The position numbers and the translations under genes were made by a program. Source: Campylobacterales bacterium (GTDB taxonomy: Bacteria > Campylobacterota > Campylobacteria > Campylobacterales > QNZT01). Taken from it: a stretch of 37,532 nucleotides of DNA. The stretch spans positions 1 through 37,532 of the forward strand of contig JADGDK010000014.1 of NCBI GenBank assembly GCA_016744895.1, in the 5' to 3' direction. The notes under the pieces were generated by a model. That model was not told the DNA's origin. It did no database searches and was given only the letters and a program-made list of their open reading frames with translations. Below, one piece after another: positions 18,194 to 30,065 of this stretch (within the stretch, counting starts at the first letter, position 1; every line of letters starts with the position of its first letter).

Positions 18194-19024
18194 ATGGCAA
18201 TTAAATCATATAAACCTTATACACCTAGTCGTAGGTATATGACTGGACTTGATTCAAGTGATATTACCAGTAAGCCTACAGTTCCTGGTCTTCTTAAAAA
18301 ACTTCCAAGAAGTGCTGGTAGAAATAGTAATGGTAGAATCACTTCTCGTCACAGAGAAGCAGGTGCTAAAAAATCTTATAGAATCATTGATTTTAAAAGA
18401 AGAAAATTTGGTATCGAGGGTACAATAGCTACTATCGAATACGATCCGTATAGAAACTGTAGAATCGCACTTGTGAATTATGCTGATGGTGAGAAGAGAT
18501 ATATTATCCAACCTTCAGGAATTAAAGTAGGTGATAAAATTCAAGCAGATGAAAAAGGTCTTGATATCAAACCTGGTAACGCAATGAAGATGAAAAATAT
18601 TCCTGTTGGAACAATTATTCATAACATTGAAATGAAACCTGGTAAAGGTGCTCAAATTGCTAGATCTGCTGGTGGATATGCACAACTTATGGGTAAAGAA
18701 GAGAAATATGTAGTACTTAGATTACCAAGTGGTGAAATGAGACAAATTCTTTCTGAGTGTATGGCTACAATTGGTACTGTTGGTAGTGAAGATTGGGCAA
18801 ATGTTGTACTTGGTAAAGCTGGAAGAATGAGACATATGGGTAAACGACCTCAAACTCGTGGTTCTGCGATGAACCCAATCGATCACCCTCATGGTGGTGG
18901 TGAAGGTAAAACAAATGGTAGTAGACATCCAGTTAGTCCATGGGGTATGCCAACCAAAGGTTATAAAACTAGAAGAAAAAAAGCTAGTGATAAACTTATT
19001 ATCTCTAGAAAGAAAGGAAGATAG
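18194..19024 (+). CDS. rplB: 50S ribosomal protein L2
   Basis: [30 protein letters not shown]. Confidence 0.99.
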   Translation: MAIKSYKPYTPSRRYMTGLDSSDITSKPTVPGLLKKLPRSAGRNSNGRITSRHREAGAKKSYRIIDFKRRKFGIEGTIATIEYDPYRNCRIALVNYADGEKRYIIQPSGIKVGDKIQADEKGLDIKPGNAMKMKNIPVGTIIHNIEMKPGKGAQIARSAGGYAQLMGKEEKYVVLRLPSGEMRQILSECMATIGTVGSEDWANVVLGKAGRMRHMGKRPQTRGSAMNPIDHPHGGGEGKTNGSRHPVSPWGMPTKGYKTRRKKASDKLIISRKKGR

Positions 19025-19303
19025 ATGGCAAGAAGTCTTAAAAAAGGTCCATTTATTGATGGTCACTTACTTAAAAAAGTTACCAAAGCTAAAGAAGCTG
19101 GAGATAAAAAACCTATTAAAACATGGTCAAGAAGAAGTACTATTCTTCCTGATATGATTGGTTTTACTTTTTCAGTTCACAATGGTAGAAACTTTATCCC
19201 AGTATATATCACTGAAAATCACATCGGATATAAACTTGGCGAATTTGCACCAACAAGAACATTTAAGGGTCATAAGGGCTCTGTTCAAAAGAAAATAGGT
19301 TAA
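19025..19303 (+). CDS. rpsS: 30S ribosomal protein S19
   Basis: [19 protein letters not shown]...[15 protein letters not shown]. Confidence 0.99.
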   Translation: MARSLKKGPFIDGHLLKKVTKAKEAGDKKPIKTWSRRSTILPDMIGFTFSVHNGRNFIPVYITENHIGYKLGEFAPTRTFKGHKGSVQKKIG

Positions 19304-19312
19304 GGGTAGGAT

Positions 19313-19963
19313 ATGAGCAAAGCAACATTAAAATTTATCAGACTATCACCTACAAAAGCTAGACTTATAACAAAACAAATTCAAGGAATGAATGCTGAAT
19401 TAGCACTTGCAAGCCTTGAGTTTATGCCAAATAAAGCTGCTGGAATCATCGCTAAAGTTATTGCATCTGCGTGTGCAAATGGTGATTATGAGCCAGAAGA
19501 AGTTACAATTATTTCTGCACGTTCAGATAAAGGTCCAGTTTTAAAGAGATTTAAACCAAGAGCTAGAGGTTCTGCTTCTAGAATTTTAAAACCTACCGCA
19601 CATATCATGATCGAAGTAGGAACTTCAAGCGATACGCAAAAAGAAGCTCCAAAAACTGAGAAAAAAGTTGAAGCTAAAAAAGAAGCTCCAAAAACAGAAA
19701 AGAAAGCTGAGACTAAAGAAGAAGCTCCAAAAGCTGAAACAAAAGTTTCAAAAGATCTTGACTTAAAACAACTTACAGGTGTTGGTCCAGCAATGGTGAA
19801 AAAACTCAATGCTGAAGGTATCACTTCTATTGATCAAATTGCAGACATGACAACAGAGCAAATTGCAGAACTTGATGCAAAAATTGGTGTTAAGGGTAAA
19901 ATCGAAGATACTTGGCAAGCAGAAGCTAAAGAGATATTAAATAATAACAAGAAGGAGTCTTAA
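19313..19963 (+). CDS. rplV: 50S ribosomal protein L22 with C-terminal repeat linker and helix-hairpin-helix-like domain
   Basis: Residues about 1-110 are L22 ([21 protein letters not shown]...[21 protein letters not shown]). The extension is [38 protein letters not shown] followed by [42 protein letters not shown]. Confidence 0.95.
   Translation: MSKATLKFIRLSPTKARLITKQIQGMNAELALASLEFMPNKAAGIIAKVIASACANGDYEPEEVTIISARSDKGPVLKRFKPRARGSASRILKPTAHIMIEVGTSSDTQKEAPKTEKKVEAKKEAPKTEKKAETKEEAPKAETKVSKDLDLKQLTGVGPAMVKKLNAEGITSIDQIADMTTEQIAELDAKIGVKGKIEDTWQAEAKEILNNNKKES
19643..19756 (+). repeat. Three degenerate 39-bp (13-aa) in-frame repeats in the rplV linker
   Basis: GAAGCTCCAAAA starts at 19643, 19682 and 19721, spaced exactly 39 bp. 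Confidence 0.88.
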
Positions 19964-19965
19964 AG

Positions 19966-20655
19966 ATGGGTCAAAAAGTTAATCCTATTGGTCTTAGACT
20001 GGGTCTTAATAGAAATTGGGACTCTAGATGGTACCCATCTTCTGAGGCTACGGTTACAAACATTGGTGAAGATCACAAAATCAGAACTTTTGTAAAAAAA
20101 GAGCTTTACTATGCAGGTGTGAGTCAAATCATTATCGAGAGAACTGCAAAAAAGCTTAGAGTTACTGTTGTATCAGCACGTCCTGGTATTATTATCGGTA
20201 AAAAAGGTGCAGATATTGAGAAGCTTAGAGTAAAACTTAATAAGCTTGTTGGTAAAGAAGTAAATGTTAACATTAAAGAAGAGAGAAAACCTCAAGCTTC
20301 TGCGCAACTTGCAGCTGAAAATGTTGCAACGCAATTAGAGCGTCGTGTTGCATTTAGAAGAGCAATGAAAAAAGTAATCCAAGGTGCTATGAAAAGTGGT
20401 GCTAAAGGTATTAAAATATCAGTTGCTGGTCGTCTTGGTGGTGCTGAGATGGCAAGAACTGAGTGGTATCTAGAAGGTCGTGTTCCACTTCATACACTTC
20501 GTGCAAAAATTGATTACGGTTTTGCAGAAGCGCATACTACTTATGGAATTATAGGTGTAAAAGTTTGGATTTTTAAAGGTGAAGTACTTGCAAAAGGAAT
20601 TCCTGCAGAGAGCAAAGAGCCAAGCAAACCTAGAAATAAAAGAAGAGGTGAATAA
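19966..20655 (+). CDS. rpsC: 30S ribosomal protein S3
   Basis: [24 protein letters not shown]-domain IIIGKKG. Confidence 0.99.
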   Translation: MGQKVNPIGLRLGLNRNWDSRWYPSSEATVTNIGEDHKIRTFVKKELYYAGVSQIIIERTAKKLRVTVVSARPGIIIGKKGADIEKLRVKLNKLVGKEVNVNIKEERKPQASAQLAAENVATQLERRVAFRRAMKKVIQGAMKSGAKGIKISVAGRLGGAEMARTEWYLEGRVPLHTLRAKIDYGFAEAHTTYGIIGVKVWIFKGEVLAKGIPAESKEPSKPRNKRRGE

Positions 20656-20657
20656 CG

Positions 20658-21083
20658 ATGTTAATGCCTAAAAGAACGAAATATAGAAAGCAAATGAAGG
20701 GAAGAAATAGAGGTAAATCTCATAAGGGTAACTCTATTGCTTTTGGTGAAATTGCACTTAAAGCTACTGAAGCTGGAAGAATTGGTTCTCGTCAAATCGA
20801 AGCAGCAAGGATTGCTATGACTAGACATGTAAAAAGAGAAGCAAAATCATGGATAAGAGTATTTCCAGATAAGCCTTTAACAGCAAAACCATTAGAGACA
20901 AGAATGGGTAAAGGTAAAGGTGCAGTTGATAGATGGGTTATGAATGTTAAACCTGGAAGAATTATATTTGAAATGGCTGGTGTATCTGATGAGTTAGCGC
21001 GTGAAGCATTGACTTTAGCAAAACATAAATTGCCATTCAAGACAAAAATTATAACTCGAGAGAATGAAAATGAAATATACTGA
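20658..21083 (+). CDS. rplP: 50S ribosomal protein L16
   Basis: [19 protein letters not shown]. Confidence 0.99.
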   Translation: MLMPKRTKYRKQMKGRNRGKSHKGNSIAFGEIALKATEAGRIGSRQIEAARIAMTRHVKREAKSWIRVFPDKPLTAKPLETRMGKGKGAVDRWVMNVKPGRIIFEMAGVSDELAREALTLAKHKLPFKTKIITRENENEIY

Positions 21084-21267
21084 TTTAGATGGTAAAGATG
21101 CTAATGCATTAAGCGAGTTGCTAAAAGAGAAGAAGTTATTGCTATTCAAGCTTAAAGGTAAGCTTAGAACTATGCAATTAAACAATCCAAATGAAATAAA
21201 AGAAGTAAAAAAAGATATAGCAAGAATTCAAACTGCTATAACTGTAGCTTCTACTAGTGAGGCATAA
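21064..21267 (+). CDS. rpmC: 50S ribosomal protein L29 (start could be 21070)
   Basis: Size, synteny, [33 protein letters not shown]. Confidence 0.95.
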   Translation: MKMKYTDLDGKDANALSELLKEKKLLLFKLKGKLRTMQLNNPNEIKEVKKDIARIQTAITVASTSEA

Positions 21268-21269
21268 AA

Positions 21270-21518
21270 ATGGCTTTAAAAGAGATAACAGGTAAAGTAG
21301 TTAAAAAAACTGGTGATAAAACTGCAACAGTTTTAGTTGAGAGACGTGTAATGCATCCAAGATACCATAAAATCGTAAAAAGATTTCATAAGTATATGAT
21401 TCATGATGAAAATAATGATGTAAATACAGGAGATACAGTAAAAGCAATTGAATGTAGACCTCTGTCTAAAAACAAATCTTTTACGCTTACAGAAGTTCTT
21501 TTAAGAGGAGTTGAGTAA
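21270..21518 (+). CDS. rpsQ: 30S ribosomal protein S17
   Basis: [32 protein letters not shown]. Confidence 0.98.
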   Translation: MALKEITGKVVKKTGDKTATVLVERRVMHPRYHKIVKRFHKYMIHDENNDVNTGDTVKAIECRPLSKNKSFTLTEVLLRGVE

Positions 21519-21886
21519 TGATTCAAGGTTTTACTAGACTCGCAGTTGCTGATAACAGTGGTGCAAAAGAGATTATGTGTATTAAAGTTCTTGGTGGTTC
21601 TAAAAGAAGATATGCAAGTGTTGGTGATATCATCGTTGCATCTGTTAAAAAAGCAGCACCAGACGGAAAAGTTAAAAAAGGTAAAGTTGTAAAAGCAGTT
21701 GTTGTTAGAACTAAAAAAGAGATCCAAAGAGAAAATGGTTCACTTATTCGTTTTGACGAAAATGCTGCAGTTATTCTTGATGATAAGAAAGAGCCTATTG
21801 GAACTCGTATTTTTGGTCCAATTGGTCGTGAAGTAAGATATGCAGGTTATATGAAAATTGTTTCACTTGCACCGGAGGTTATATAA
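21518..21886 (+). CDS. rplN: 50S ribosomal protein L14
   Basis: [33 protein letters not shown]. Confidence 0.99.
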   Translation: MIQGFTRLAVADNSGAKEIMCIKVLGGSKRRYASVGDIIVASVKKAAPDGKVKKGKVVKAVVVRTKKEIQRENGSLIRFDENAAVILDDKKEPIGTRIFGPIGREVRYAGYMKIVSLAPEVI

Positions 21887-22119
21887 TGGCTGTAAAGTTA
21901 AAAATTAAAAAAGGCGATACAGTAAAAATTATCGCTGGAGATGATAAGGGTAAAGAGGCAGAAGTATTAAAAGTTATGCCTAAAACTTCTCAAGTAATTG
22001 TTGCTGGTTGTAAAATTGCTAAAAAAGCAACTAAACCAACTGAGCAAAACCCACAAGGTGGATTTTCTGAGATAGAGATGCCTATTAACATTTCAAATGT
22101 TCAAAAAGTAGAAGGTTAA
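21886..22119 (+). CDS. rplX: 50S ribosomal protein L24
   Basis: [27 protein letters not shown]. Confidence 0.98.
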   Translation: MAVKLKIKKGDTVKIIAGDDKGKEAEVLKVMPKTSQVIVAGCKIAKKATKPTEQNPQGGFSEIEMPINISNVQKVEG

Positions 22120-22122
22120 GAG

Positions 22123-22671
22123 ATGGCAAGACTTAAAGATAAATATAATAGCGATATAAAACCTGCACTAGTAAGTGAGTTTGATATCAAAAATCCAATG
22201 CAAATACCAGGTTTAGAAAAAATCTCTATTAGTGTTGGTGCAGGTGAAGAAGCTAAAGATAGCAAGATTTTACAAAATGTACAAGATACAATTTCTTTAA
22301 TCGCTGGTCAACACGCAGTTGTTACAAAAGCGAAAAAATCAATTGCTGGTTTTAAACTAAGAGAAGATTTTCCAATTGGTGTTAAAGTCACACTTCGTGG
22401 TGAAAACATGTATGCATTTATGGATAAACTTGTTTCTGTTACACTTCCACGTGTGAAGGATTTTAGAGGATTATCTAGAAATGGTTTTGATGGAAGAGGA
22501 AACTATAGCTTTGGTTTAGATGAGCAACTTGTTTTCCCTGAGGTTAAATTTGATGATATTATAAAAACACATGGTATGAATATTTCATTTGTAACAAGTA
22601 CGGATGACGATAAACAGTCATTTAAATTGTTAGAATTGATGGGTATGCCATTTGCAAAGGAACGTGTGTAA
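22123..22671 (+). CDS. rplE: 50S ribosomal protein L5
   Basis: [36 protein letters not shown]. Confidence 0.99.
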   Translation: MARLKDKYNSDIKPALVSEFDIKNPMQIPGLEKISISVGAGEEAKDSKILQNVQDTISLIAGQHAVVTKAKKSIAGFKLREDFPIGVKVTLRGENMYAFMDKLVSVTLPRVKDFRGLSRNGFDGRGNYSFGLDEQLVFPEVKFDDIIKTHGMNISFVTSTDDDKQSFKLLELMGMPFAKERV

Positions 22672-22856
22672 TGGCTAAGAAATCAATGATAGCGAAAGCT
22701 AAAAGAACTCCAAAGTTTTCAAGTAGATCTTATACAAGATGTCAAATTTGTGGTAGACCTCATTCAGTTTTAAGAGATTTTGGAATCTGTAGAATTTGTT
22801 TTAGAAAAATGGCTAACGAAGGTAAAATACCTGGCGTTAAAAAATCAAGCTGGTAG
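22671..22856 (+). CDS. rpsN: 30S ribosomal protein S14, short zinc-binding (type Z)
   Basis: 61 aa with [25 protein letters not shown]. Confidence 0.98.
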   Translation: MAKKSMIAKAKRTPKFSSRSYTRCQICGRPHSVLRDFGICRICFRKMANEGKIPGVKKSSW

Positions 22857-22865
22857 GGGAAAAAG

Positions 22866-23261
22866 ATGGTAAATGATTTAGTAGCAGATGCGCTAACAAG
22901 AATAAGAAATGCCTCTATGAGAAAGTTAGAAGTGACTAAACTTCTACACTCAAAACTTGTAGAATCAGTAGTGAAAATCTTTCAAGAGAAAGGTTATATC
23001 GAAAGTTATAACATTGTTGAAGATGGTCCAAAAAAATTCATTAACGTTGTGCTTAAGTATGATGAGCATGGTAACAAAGTAATTACTGAAGTGAAAATGA
23101 TCTCTAAACAAGGTCGTCGTGTGTATAAACCAAATTCAGAAATTAAAAAATTTAAAAATGGATATGGAACAATAGTAGTGAGTACATCTAAAGGTGTTCT
23201 ACCAAATGAGGTAGCACATAAAGAAGGTGTTGGTGGCGAACTTATCTGTAGTATTTGGTAA
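22866..23261 (+). CDS. rpsH: 30S ribosomal protein S8
   Basis: [19 protein letters not shown]...[30 protein letters not shown]. Confidence 0.98.
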   Translation: MVNDLVADALTRIRNASMRKLEVTKLLHSKLVESVVKIFQEKGYIESYNIVEDGPKKFINVVLKYDEHGNKVITEVKMISKQGRRVYKPNSEIKKFKNGYGTIVVSTSKGVLPNEVAHKEGVGGELICSIW

Positions 23262-23313
23262 GCGTCAAATTTTACGGCATTCGAATATATCGTAGACAAG
23301 TAAAAGGAAAAAA

Positions 23314-23850
23314 ATGTCAAGAATAGGAAAACAACCTGTTTCAATTCCAGCTGGAATTGAAGTAAATGTTAATGATGGCGTTATCACTTTTAAAAAGGGT
23401 AATGTTACAAAAGAGTTGGATACAAAAAATTTTGTTAATGTAAAAGTTGAAAACAATGAAATTGTTTTTACAGCAAAAGGCGATACAAGAGAAGATAGAG
23501 CATTCTGGGGTACTTTTAGATCAATTAGCAACAATGTAATTATCGGATTGACAGAGGGTTATGAGAAAAAACTTGAAATCAATGGTGTTGGTTATAAAGC
23601 TGCCGTTAAAGGAAATGTTTTAGTATTAAATCTTGGTCATTCACATCCAATTGATTATGAATTCCCAAAAGATGTACAAATTGTAGTTGAGAAAAACCTT
23701 GTAACAATTAAAGGTAATGACAAACAAGTTATTGGACAGATTGCAGCTGAGATAAGAAGCTTTAGACCACCTGAGCCATATAAAGGAAAAGGTGTTAAAT
23801 ATCTAGAAGAGCATATTATCAGAAAAGCTGGTAAGACAGCGGCTAAGTAG
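23314..23850 (+). CDS. rplF: 50S ribosomal protein L6
   Basis: [17 protein letters not shown]...[13 protein letters not shown]. Confidence 0.99.
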   Translation: MSRIGKQPVSIPAGIEVNVNDGVITFKKGNVTKELDTKNFVNVKVENNEIVFTAKGDTREDRAFWGTFRSISNNVIIGLTEGYEKKLEINGVGYKAAVKGNVLVLNLGHSHPIDYEFPKDVQIVVEKNLVTIKGNDKQVIGQIAAEIRSFRPPEPYKGKGVKYLEEHIIRKAGKTAAK

Positions 23851-23858
23851 GGGATGAA

Positions 23859-24215
23859 ATGAGAACAAAATTATTAAAACAAAAAAACGCACTTAAAGCT
23901 AGAAGAATTAGAAGAGTAAGAGCAAAAATTTCTGGAACTGTTGAAGTACCAAGAATTGCATTTGTTAAGTCTACTAGATATTTAACTGCTCAAGCTATTG
24001 ATGATGTAGCTGGAGTTACATTAGCGAGTGTAGATGGTAAAAAAGAGGGTCAAAAAGCAAATAAAGAATCTGCTACAGCAGTTGCAAAAATATTTGCTGA
24101 AAACTTAAAAGCTAAAGGTATTGAGAAAGTTGTTCTTGATAGACGTGGCGATAAGTATCATGGCGTAGTAGCGGCTTTTGCCGATGGATTAAGAGATAAC
24201 GGAATAACACTTTAA
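23859..24215 (+). CDS. rplR: 50S ribosomal protein L18
   Basis: [25 protein letters not shown]. Confidence 0.98.
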   Translation: MRTKLLKQKNALKARRIRRVRAKISGTVEVPRIAFVKSTRYLTAQAIDDVAGVTLASVDGKKEGQKANKESATAVAKIFAENLKAKGIEKVVLDRRGDKYHGVVAAFADGLRDNGITL

Positions 24216-24223
24216 GGACAATC

Positions 24224-24667
24224 ATGGAAAACATTAATAGAGAAGACTTTGAAGAAGTTATTGTTAACATCGGAAGAGTTACAAAAGTTGCAAAGGGTGG
24301 TAGAAGATTTAGATTTACAGCTCTTGTTATCGTAGGTAATAGAGATGGAATTATAGGTTTTGGTACTGGTAAAGCGAAAGAAGTTCCAAATGCTATTAAA
24401 AAAGGTGTTGATGATGCTTTTAAAAATTTAACAAGAGTCAATGTAAAGGGTTCAACTATAGCTCATGACATTGAAGTTAAGTTTAATTCAAGCAGAATTT
24501 TGTTAAAACCAGCGTCTGAAGGTACAGGTGTAATTGCAGGTGGTGCTACAAGACCAGTTCTTGAGCTTGCTGGAATCAAAGATATTTTAACAAAATCTTT
24601 AGGTTCAAATAACCCTGGAAATCTAGTAAGAGCTACAGTTAAAGCACTTACAATGATCAAACAATAA
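24224..24667 (+). CDS. rpsE: 30S ribosomal protein S5
   Basis: [46 protein letters not shown]. Confidence 0.99.
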   Translation: MENINREDFEEVIVNIGRVTKVAKGGRRFRFTALVIVGNRDGIIGFGTGKAKEVPNAIKKGVDDAFKNLTRVNVKGSTIAHDIEVKFNSSRILLKPASEGTGVIAGGATRPVLELAGIKDILTKSLGSNNPGNLVRATVKALTMIKQ

Positions 24668-24676
24668 GGATATTTT

Positions 24677-25084
24677 ATGGGACTTCATAATTTAACGCCA
24701 GCTGATGGTTCAACAAAAAACAGAAAAAGAGTAGGTCGTGGTCAAGGTAGTGGTATGGGTAAAACTGCATCACGTGGTGCCAATGGTCAAAAAAGTAGAT
24801 CTGGTTATAAGATCAAAAGAGGTTTTGAGGGTGGTCAACAGCCGCTTCAAAAAAGACTTCCAAAAGTTGGTTTTAGCTCTCGTGTAGTTAAACCATACGC
24901 TATCAGTATTGATAGAGTTAAAAAAATAGCTGAGCTTGATGAGATTACAATGGAATCAATCAAATCAGTTCATAAAATGCAAAATAGTATCAAGAAAGTA
25001 AAACTTATCGGTTCTGGAGCAAAAGATCTTGCTTCAAAAATTAAAGATGAGAATGTATCTTATACTGGTATGAGCAATGAGTAA
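24677..25084 (+). CDS. rplO: 50S ribosomal protein L15
   Basis: [34 protein letters not shown]. Confidence 0.98.
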   Translation: MGLHNLTPADGSTKNRKRVGRGQGSGMGKTASRGANGQKSRSGYKIKRGFEGGQQPLQKRLPKVGFSSRVVKPYAISIDRVKKIAELDEITMESIKSVHKMQNSIKKVKLIGSGAKDLASKIKDENVSYTGMSNE

Positions 25085-26336
25085 AGATTTAACAAATAAG
25101 ATATTGATAACACTCGGTTTCTTGTTTGCCTATAGGATTTTGTCCTATGTACCAGTTCCAGGTGTAAATGTTGATGTTATCAAACAGTTTTTTGATAGCA
25201 ATGCAGGTAATGCACTTGGAATGGTAAATATGTTCAGTGGTGATGCGGTCAGTAGACTTAGTATCATTTCTCTGGGCATCATGCCTTATATTACCGCATC
25301 CATTATTATGGAACTTCTAGCTGCAACTTTTCCAACTCTAGCACAAATGAAAAAAGAGCGTGATGGTATGACTAAGTATATGCAAATTATTAGATATGCA
25401 ACAGTCGCAATTACTTTTTTCCAAGCTATAGGTGTTTCTATGGGACTTCAAAGTCTAGGTAGTGCAGGTAACCCTGCTATTATGATAGAAATGAGTTTAT
25501 TTATTCCAATAGCTGCATTTTCAATGTTAGCAGGAACTATGATGCTTATGTGGATTGGTGAGCAAATTACGCAACGTGGAATTGGTAATGGTATTTCATT
25601 AATTATCTTCGCAGGTATTGTTTCAGGAATTCCTTCTGCAATTGGTGGAACGGTGAACCTTATAAATACAGGTGAGTTAAATTTCTTATCCGTTATTGGA
25701 ATGTTTGCTGTAATTTTAATTACGATCGGTGTTATTATCTATGTTGAACTTGGTGAGAGAAGGGTTCCTATCTCATATTCAAGAAAAACGATGATGGATA
25801 ATCAAAATAAAAAGGTTATGAACTATATTCCTATTAAAGTAAATCTATCTGGTGTTATTCCAGCAATTTTTGCTTCTGCTATATTGATGATGCCGGCGAC
25901 ACTTCTTCAAGGAAGTACAAATCCAACGGTTTTGGCAATCTCTGATGCACTAAGCCCTGGTGGATATATGTTTAATATATTGATGTTTTTATTTGTTGTG
26001 TTTTTTGCATTCTTTTATGCATCTATTGTATTTAATGCAAAAGATATTTCTGAAAATCTTAAAAAGCAGGGTGGTTTTATCCCCGGGGTTCGTCCTGGAA
26101 AAAGTACTGCTGATTTTATCAATGAGGTTGCAGGAAGATTGACAACTAGTGGCGCAATATATCTTGGACTTATCTCTACACTTCCATTTATTATCATAAA
26201 GTCTATGGGTATCCCATTTTACTTTGGTGGTGTTGCTGTACTTATTGTTGTTCAAGTAGCTCTTGACACTATGAGAAAAATAGAAGCACAAGTTTATATG
26301 AATAAATATGAAACCTTAGGTAATGTTGGACTCTAA
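25077..26336 (+). CDS. secY: Preprotein translocase subunit SecY
   Basis: Ten TM segments, [26 protein letters not shown]; synteny. Confidence 0.99.
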   Translation: MSKDLTNKILITLGFLFAYRILSYVPVPGVNVDVIKQFFDSNAGNALGMVNMFSGDAVSRLSIISLGIMPYITASIIMELLAATFPTLAQMKKERDGMTKYMQIIRYATVAITFFQAIGVSMGLQSLGSAGNPAIMIEMSLFIPIAAFSMLAGTMMLMWIGEQITQRGIGNGISLIIFAGIVSGIPSAIGGTVNLINTGELNFLSVIGMFAVILITIGVIIYVELGERRVPISYSRKTMMDNQNKKVMNYIPIKVNLSGVIPAIFASAILMMPATLLQGSTNPTVLAISDALSPGGYMFNILMFLFVVFFAFFYASIVFNAKDISENLKKQGGFIPGVRPGKSTADFINEVAGRLTTSGAIYLGLISTLPFIIIKSMGIPFYFGGVAVLIVVQVALDTMRKIEAQVYMNKYETLGNVGL

Positions 26337-26340
26337 TTAA

Positions 26341-27099
26341 ATGGCTATATCTATAAAAAAACCCTTAGAAATTGAAAAACTAAGGGTTTCTAACTCTTAT
26401 GTTGCAAAAACACTTAATCATCTCAAAGCATATGTAAGACCAGGAATGACACTTTCTGAAATTAATGCTATGGGTGAAGATTATATTGCTTCTCTTAATG
26501 CACGACCTGCTTTTAAAGGACTGTATGGTTTTCCAGCTGGGGTTTGCACTTCTTTAAATGAAGTTATTATCCATGGTATTCCTAATGAAACAATTGTAAA
26601 AGAGGGTGATATATTAGGATTAGATATTGGTGTTGAGAAAGATGGTTGGTATGGTGATGCTGCTATTACCCTTCCAATTGGTAAGATTAGTGAATCGGAT
26701 GAAAAACTTATAGCATGTTCTTATGATGCACTGTTTCATGCTATAAACATTATTCAATCTGGTATGCGTTTTAAAGAGCTTAGTCTTGAGTTAGAAAATT
26801 TCATAAAGAATGCAGGATATATTCCTTTACAAGGATTTTGTGGTCATGGGATTGGACGCAAGCCACATGAAGAGCCAGAAATTCCTAATTATTTAGATGG
26901 TAAAAGTCCTAAGCAAGGTCCAAAAATTAAAAATGGAATGGTCTTTTGTTTAGAGCCGATGATCTGTCAAAAAAGTGGCGTTGCTACGATACTTGAAGAT
27001 AAATGGTCGGTTGTTTCAGAAGATGGATTAAGAGGTAGTCACTACGAACATACAGTTGCAGTGATCAATAATAAAGCCGAAATTCTATCGGTAGAGTAA
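26341..27099 (+). CDS. map: Methionine aminopeptidase, type I
   Basis: [45 protein letters not shown]. Confidence 0.99.
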   Translation: MAISIKKPLEIEKLRVSNSYVAKTLNHLKAYVRPGMTLSEINAMGEDYIASLNARPAFKGLYGFPAGVCTSLNEVIIHGIPNETIVKEGDILGLDIGVEKDGWYGDAAITLPIGKISESDEKLIACSYDALFHAINIIQSGMRFKELSLELENFIKNAGYIPLQGFCGHGIGRKPHEEPEIPNYLDGKSPKQGPKIKNGMVFCLEPMICQKSGVATILEDKWSVVSEDGLRGSHYEHTVAVINNKAEILSVE

Positions 27100-27115
27100 A
27101 TTAGTAGGAGATTTA

Positions 27116-27334
27116 ATGGCTAAAGATGATGTCATAGAAATTGATGGTATTGTTGTTGAAGCATTACCAAATGCGACATTTCAAGTAGAACTTGAAAATA
27201 AACATAAAGTGTTGTGTCATATAGCAGGAAAGATGCGTATGCATTATATAAAAATCATGTTAGGTGATAAAGTAAAAGTTGAGTTAACGCCTTATAGTCT
27301 TGACAAGGGAAGAATTACATTTCGATATAAGTAA
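27116..27334 (+). CDS. infA: Translation initiation factor IF-1
   Basis: [47 protein letters not shown]. Confidence 0.99.
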   Translation: MAKDDVIEIDGIVVEALPNATFQVELENKHKVLCHIAGKMRMHYIKIMLGDKVKVELTPYSLDKGRITFRYK

Positions 27335-27353
27335 ATTTTAACCAATGTTAAAG

Positions 27354-27359
27354 TATAAT
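27354..27359 (+). promoter_or_regulatory. Candidate -10 box of a secondary promoter for rpmJ-rplQ
   Basis: AAAGTATAATGCGCG just after the infA stop; no clear -35. Confidence 0.5.
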
Positions 27360-27398
27360 GCGCGACTCTATTATTTCGAGTGACGGAACTATAAGAAG

Positions 27399-27460
27399 AA
27401 TAATTGACAAAAGCCCACTGTTTTTTCAATTATTGGTTTACAATCAACTTCAGTAAACCA
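27399..27460 (+). promoter_or_regulatory. Two adjacent hairpins in the infA-rpmJ leader
   Basis: Hairpin 1: AATAATTGA (27399-27407) with TCAATTATT (27426-27434). Hairpin 2: GGTTTAC (27435-27441) with GTAAACC (27453-27459). Confidence 0.6.
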
Positions 27461-27513
27461 TTTCGTTCGTTATTTGGTAAGTGGAAATAGATAAAAAACT
27501 TAGGAGATTAACG

Positions 27514-27627
27514 ATGAAAGTTAGACCATCAGTTAAGAAAATGTGTGATAATTGTAAAATTATTAAACGAAGAGGTGCAGTAAGAGTAATCTGCGTAAAC
27601 CCAAAACATAAACAGAGACAAGGATAA
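27514..27627 (+). CDS. rpmJ: 50S ribosomal protein L36 (not in the supplied ORF track)
   Basis: Translated directly: [42 protein letters not shown] upstream. Confidence 0.99.
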   Translation: MKVRPSVKKMCDNCKIIKRRGAVRVICVNPKHKQRQG

Positions 27628-27629
27628 GC

Positions 27630-27995
27630 ATGGCTAGGATTTCTGGTGTAGATTTACCAAAAAAGAAAAGAATTGAGTACGGACTTACTTATATTTTTGG
27701 AATTGGTCTTAAAAGTTCAAGAGATATTTTGACAAAAGCTGGAATCTCTTTTGATAAGAGAGTACATGAACTTACTGAAGATGATGTAGCAACTATTCGT
27801 AAAGTTATTCAAGATGATTATGCTGTTGAAGGTGATCTTAGAAAACAAGTTGCAATGGATATTAAAGCACTTATGGATTTAGGTAGTTATAGAGGGATTA
27901 GACATAGACGTGGTCTTCCTGTTCGTGGTCAAAAAACTAAAACAAATGCTAGAACAAGAAAAGGCAGAAAAAAGACTGTCGGCGCGGCATCATAA
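27630..27995 (+). CDS. rpsM: 30S ribosomal protein S13
   Basis: [26 protein letters not shown]...[22 protein letters not shown]. Confidence 0.99.
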   Translation: MARISGVDLPKKKRIEYGLTYIFGIGLKSSRDILTKAGISFDKRVHELTEDDVATIRKVIQDDYAVEGDLRKQVAMDIKALMDLGSYRGIRHRRGLPVRGQKTKTNARTRKGRKKTVGAAS

Positions 27996-28004
27996 GGAAT
28001 AGGT

Positions 28005-28397
28005 ATGGCAAAAAGAAAAGTAACTAGAAAAAAAGTAGTAAAAAAGAATATTGCTAAAGGTATTGTTCATATCGCTGCAACATTTAATAATACAGTTGTA
28101 ACTGTAACTGATGAAATGGGTAACGTTATCGCATGGAGTAGTGCTGGAAGCCTTGGATTTAAAGGTAGTAAAAAATCAACACCTTATGCTGCACAAGAAG
28201 CAGTAGATGCTGCAATGGCAAAAGCTATGGAGCATGGGATTAAAGAAGTTGGTATTAAAGTTCAAGGACCTGGATCTGGTCGTGAAACAGCAGTAAAAAG
28301 AGTTGGCGCAATTGAAGGTATTAGAGTTGTTTTCTTTAAAGATGTAACTCCACTTCCACACAATGGTTGTAGACCACCAAAACGAAGAAGAGTGTAG
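28005..28397 (+). CDS. rpsK: 30S ribosomal protein S11
   Basis: [21 protein letters not shown]...[12 protein letters not shown]. Confidence 0.99.
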   Translation: MAKRKVTRKKVVKKNIAKGIVHIAATFNNTVVTVTDEMGNVIAWSSAGSLGFKGSKKSTPYAAQEAVDAAMAKAMEHGIKEVGIKVQGPGSGRETAVKRVGAIEGIRVVFFKDVTPLPHNGCRPPKRRRV

Positions 28398-28406
28398 GGG
28401 CGGAAT

Positions 28407-29033
28407 ATGGCAAGATATAGAGGACCAGTTGAAAAAATTGAAAGAAGATTAGGTGTTAGTCTCGCACTTAAAGGTGAGAGAAGATTAGCAGGTAAAAGTG
28501 CTTTAGAAAAAAGACCATATGCTCCTGGGCAACATGGGCAAAGAAGAACAAAAGTTAGTGAATATGGTTTACAACTAAGAGAAAAGCAAAAAGCAAAATT
28601 TATGTATGGTGTTAGCGAAAAACAATTTAGAAGATTGTTTAAAGATGCTAATAACATGGAAGGTAATACAGGATCAAACCTTATTACACTTATCGAAAGA
28701 AGATTAGATAATGTTGTTTATAGAATGGGATTTGCTTCAACACGTGCATTTGCTAGACAATTAGTAACACATGGTCACCTTTTAGTGGATGGAAAGAAAG
28801 TAGATATTCCCTCATATAGAGTAAAACCAGGTCAAAAAGTTGAGATCAGAGAGAAATCTAAGAGTAATCCTCAAATCGTTAGAGCTGGTGAATTAACTGC
28901 TCAAACTGGTTTATCTCCATGGATTGATGTTGAGATTGATAAGGGATATGGAATATTCACAAGACTTCCTGAGCGTGAAGAAGTTGTGATTCCAGTAGAA
29001 GAGAGATTAATCGTAGAGCTTTACTCTAAATAA
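28407..29033 (+). CDS. rpsD: 30S ribosomal protein S4
   Basis: [17 protein letters not shown]...[30 protein letters not shown]. Confidence 0.99.
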   Translation: MARYRGPVEKIERRLGVSLALKGERRLAGKSALEKRPYAPGQHGQRRTKVSEYGLQLREKQKAKFMYGVSEKQFRRLFKDANNMEGNTGSNLITLIERRLDNVVYRMGFASTRAFARQLVTHGHLLVDGKKVDIPSYRVKPGQKVEIREKSKSNPQIVRAGELTAQTGLSPWIDVEIDKGYGIFTRLPEREEVVIPVEERLIVELYSK

Positions 29034-29050
29034 ACATAAAGGGATCTAAA

Positions 29051-30064
29051 ATGAAAAAGATTAGTACATGTTTGTATATGCCTCATGAGATTGAAATAGA
29101 GCAGATAAGTGAAAATAGAGTTAAAATTTTTGCTTATCCTTTTCAATCTGGGTTTGCTATTACTGTAGCACATCCACTTCGTAGGCTTCTTTATGGAAGT
29201 TCAGCTGGATTTGCAGTAACTTCATTAAAGATTGATGGTGTAAGCCATGAGTTTGACAGCATTAAAGGTATGCTTGAGGATGTATCTCTATTTATTTTAA
29301 ATCTTAAAAAAATAAGATTTAAAATTAAAAATGATGCAAAAAGAGTAGAAGTTAATTTTAGTTTTAATGGTCCAAAAGGGATCACTGGAGCTGATCTTGA
29401 AAATGATGATGTTGAAGTGGTAACACCTGATGTACATCTTGCAACAATCAATGAAGATGCAGATCTTAATTTTTCTCTTATTGTTGAAAAAGGCATTGGC
29501 TATATTCCAAGTGAAGACTTGAGAGATAATGTTCCTGAAGGATATATTGGAATTGATGCATTTTTTACACCGGTAAGAAAAGCGATTTATAATATTGAAA
29601 ATATGCTGGTTGAAGATGATCCAACATATGAAAAAATTGTATTTGAAATTGAAACAGATGGTCAAATTGCACCTGTTCAAGCATTTAAAGAGTCAATCGA
29701 GGCATTAAATGATCAAATTGCAATTTTTGGAAAAGCTATGGATATTGATGTGACTTCTCAAGAAGATGATTTTGATAATTCTGTAGATATGAGAAAATTA
29801 GTTCAAAGCGTTAATGAAATGAATTTAAGCGCAAGAAGTTTCAACTGTCTTGATCGTGCAAATATTCGTTATGTTGCTGAGCTATCAATGATGAGTGAAT
29901 TAGAACTTAAAAGTCTAAAAAATTTAGGTAAAAAGTCTTTTGAAGAGATCACAAATAAACTTGAATCTATTGGTTTTCCAGTAGGTAGTGAGTTTAGTGA
30001 AGATTTCCTAAAAGCATTAAATAAAAATATACAAGAGTTAAAAGCTCAAGTAGAAGAGGAATAA
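29051..30064 (+). CDS. rpoA: DNA-directed RNA polymerase subunit alpha
   Basis: [35 protein letters not shown]-terminal [22 protein letters not shown]. Confidence 0.99.
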   Translation: MKKISTCLYMPHEIEIEQISENRVKIFAYPFQSGFAITVAHPLRRLLYGSSAGFAVTSLKIDGVSHEFDSIKGMLEDVSLFILNLKKIRFKIKNDAKRVEVNFSFNGPKGITGADLENDDVEVVTPDVHLATINEDADLNFSLIVEKGIGYIPSEDLRDNVPEGYIGIDAFFTPVRKAIYNIENMLVEDDPTYEKIVFEIETDGQIAPVQAFKESIEALNDQIAIFGKAMDIDVTSQEDDFDNSVDMRKLVQSVNEMNLSARSFNCLDRANIRYVAELSMMSELELKSLKNLGKKSFEEITNKLESIGFPVGSEFSEDFLKALNKNIQELKAQVEEE

Positions 30065-30065
30065 G

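Noticed and set aside
27403-27408. TTGACA as a -35 element in the infA-rpmJ spacer
   Set aside because: No TATAAT-like hexamer 16-18 bp downstream; it falls within a hairpin stem and loop.
16556-29680. Minus-strand ORFs throughout the ribosomal cluster
   Set aside because: All are antisense to well-identified ribosomal protein genes.
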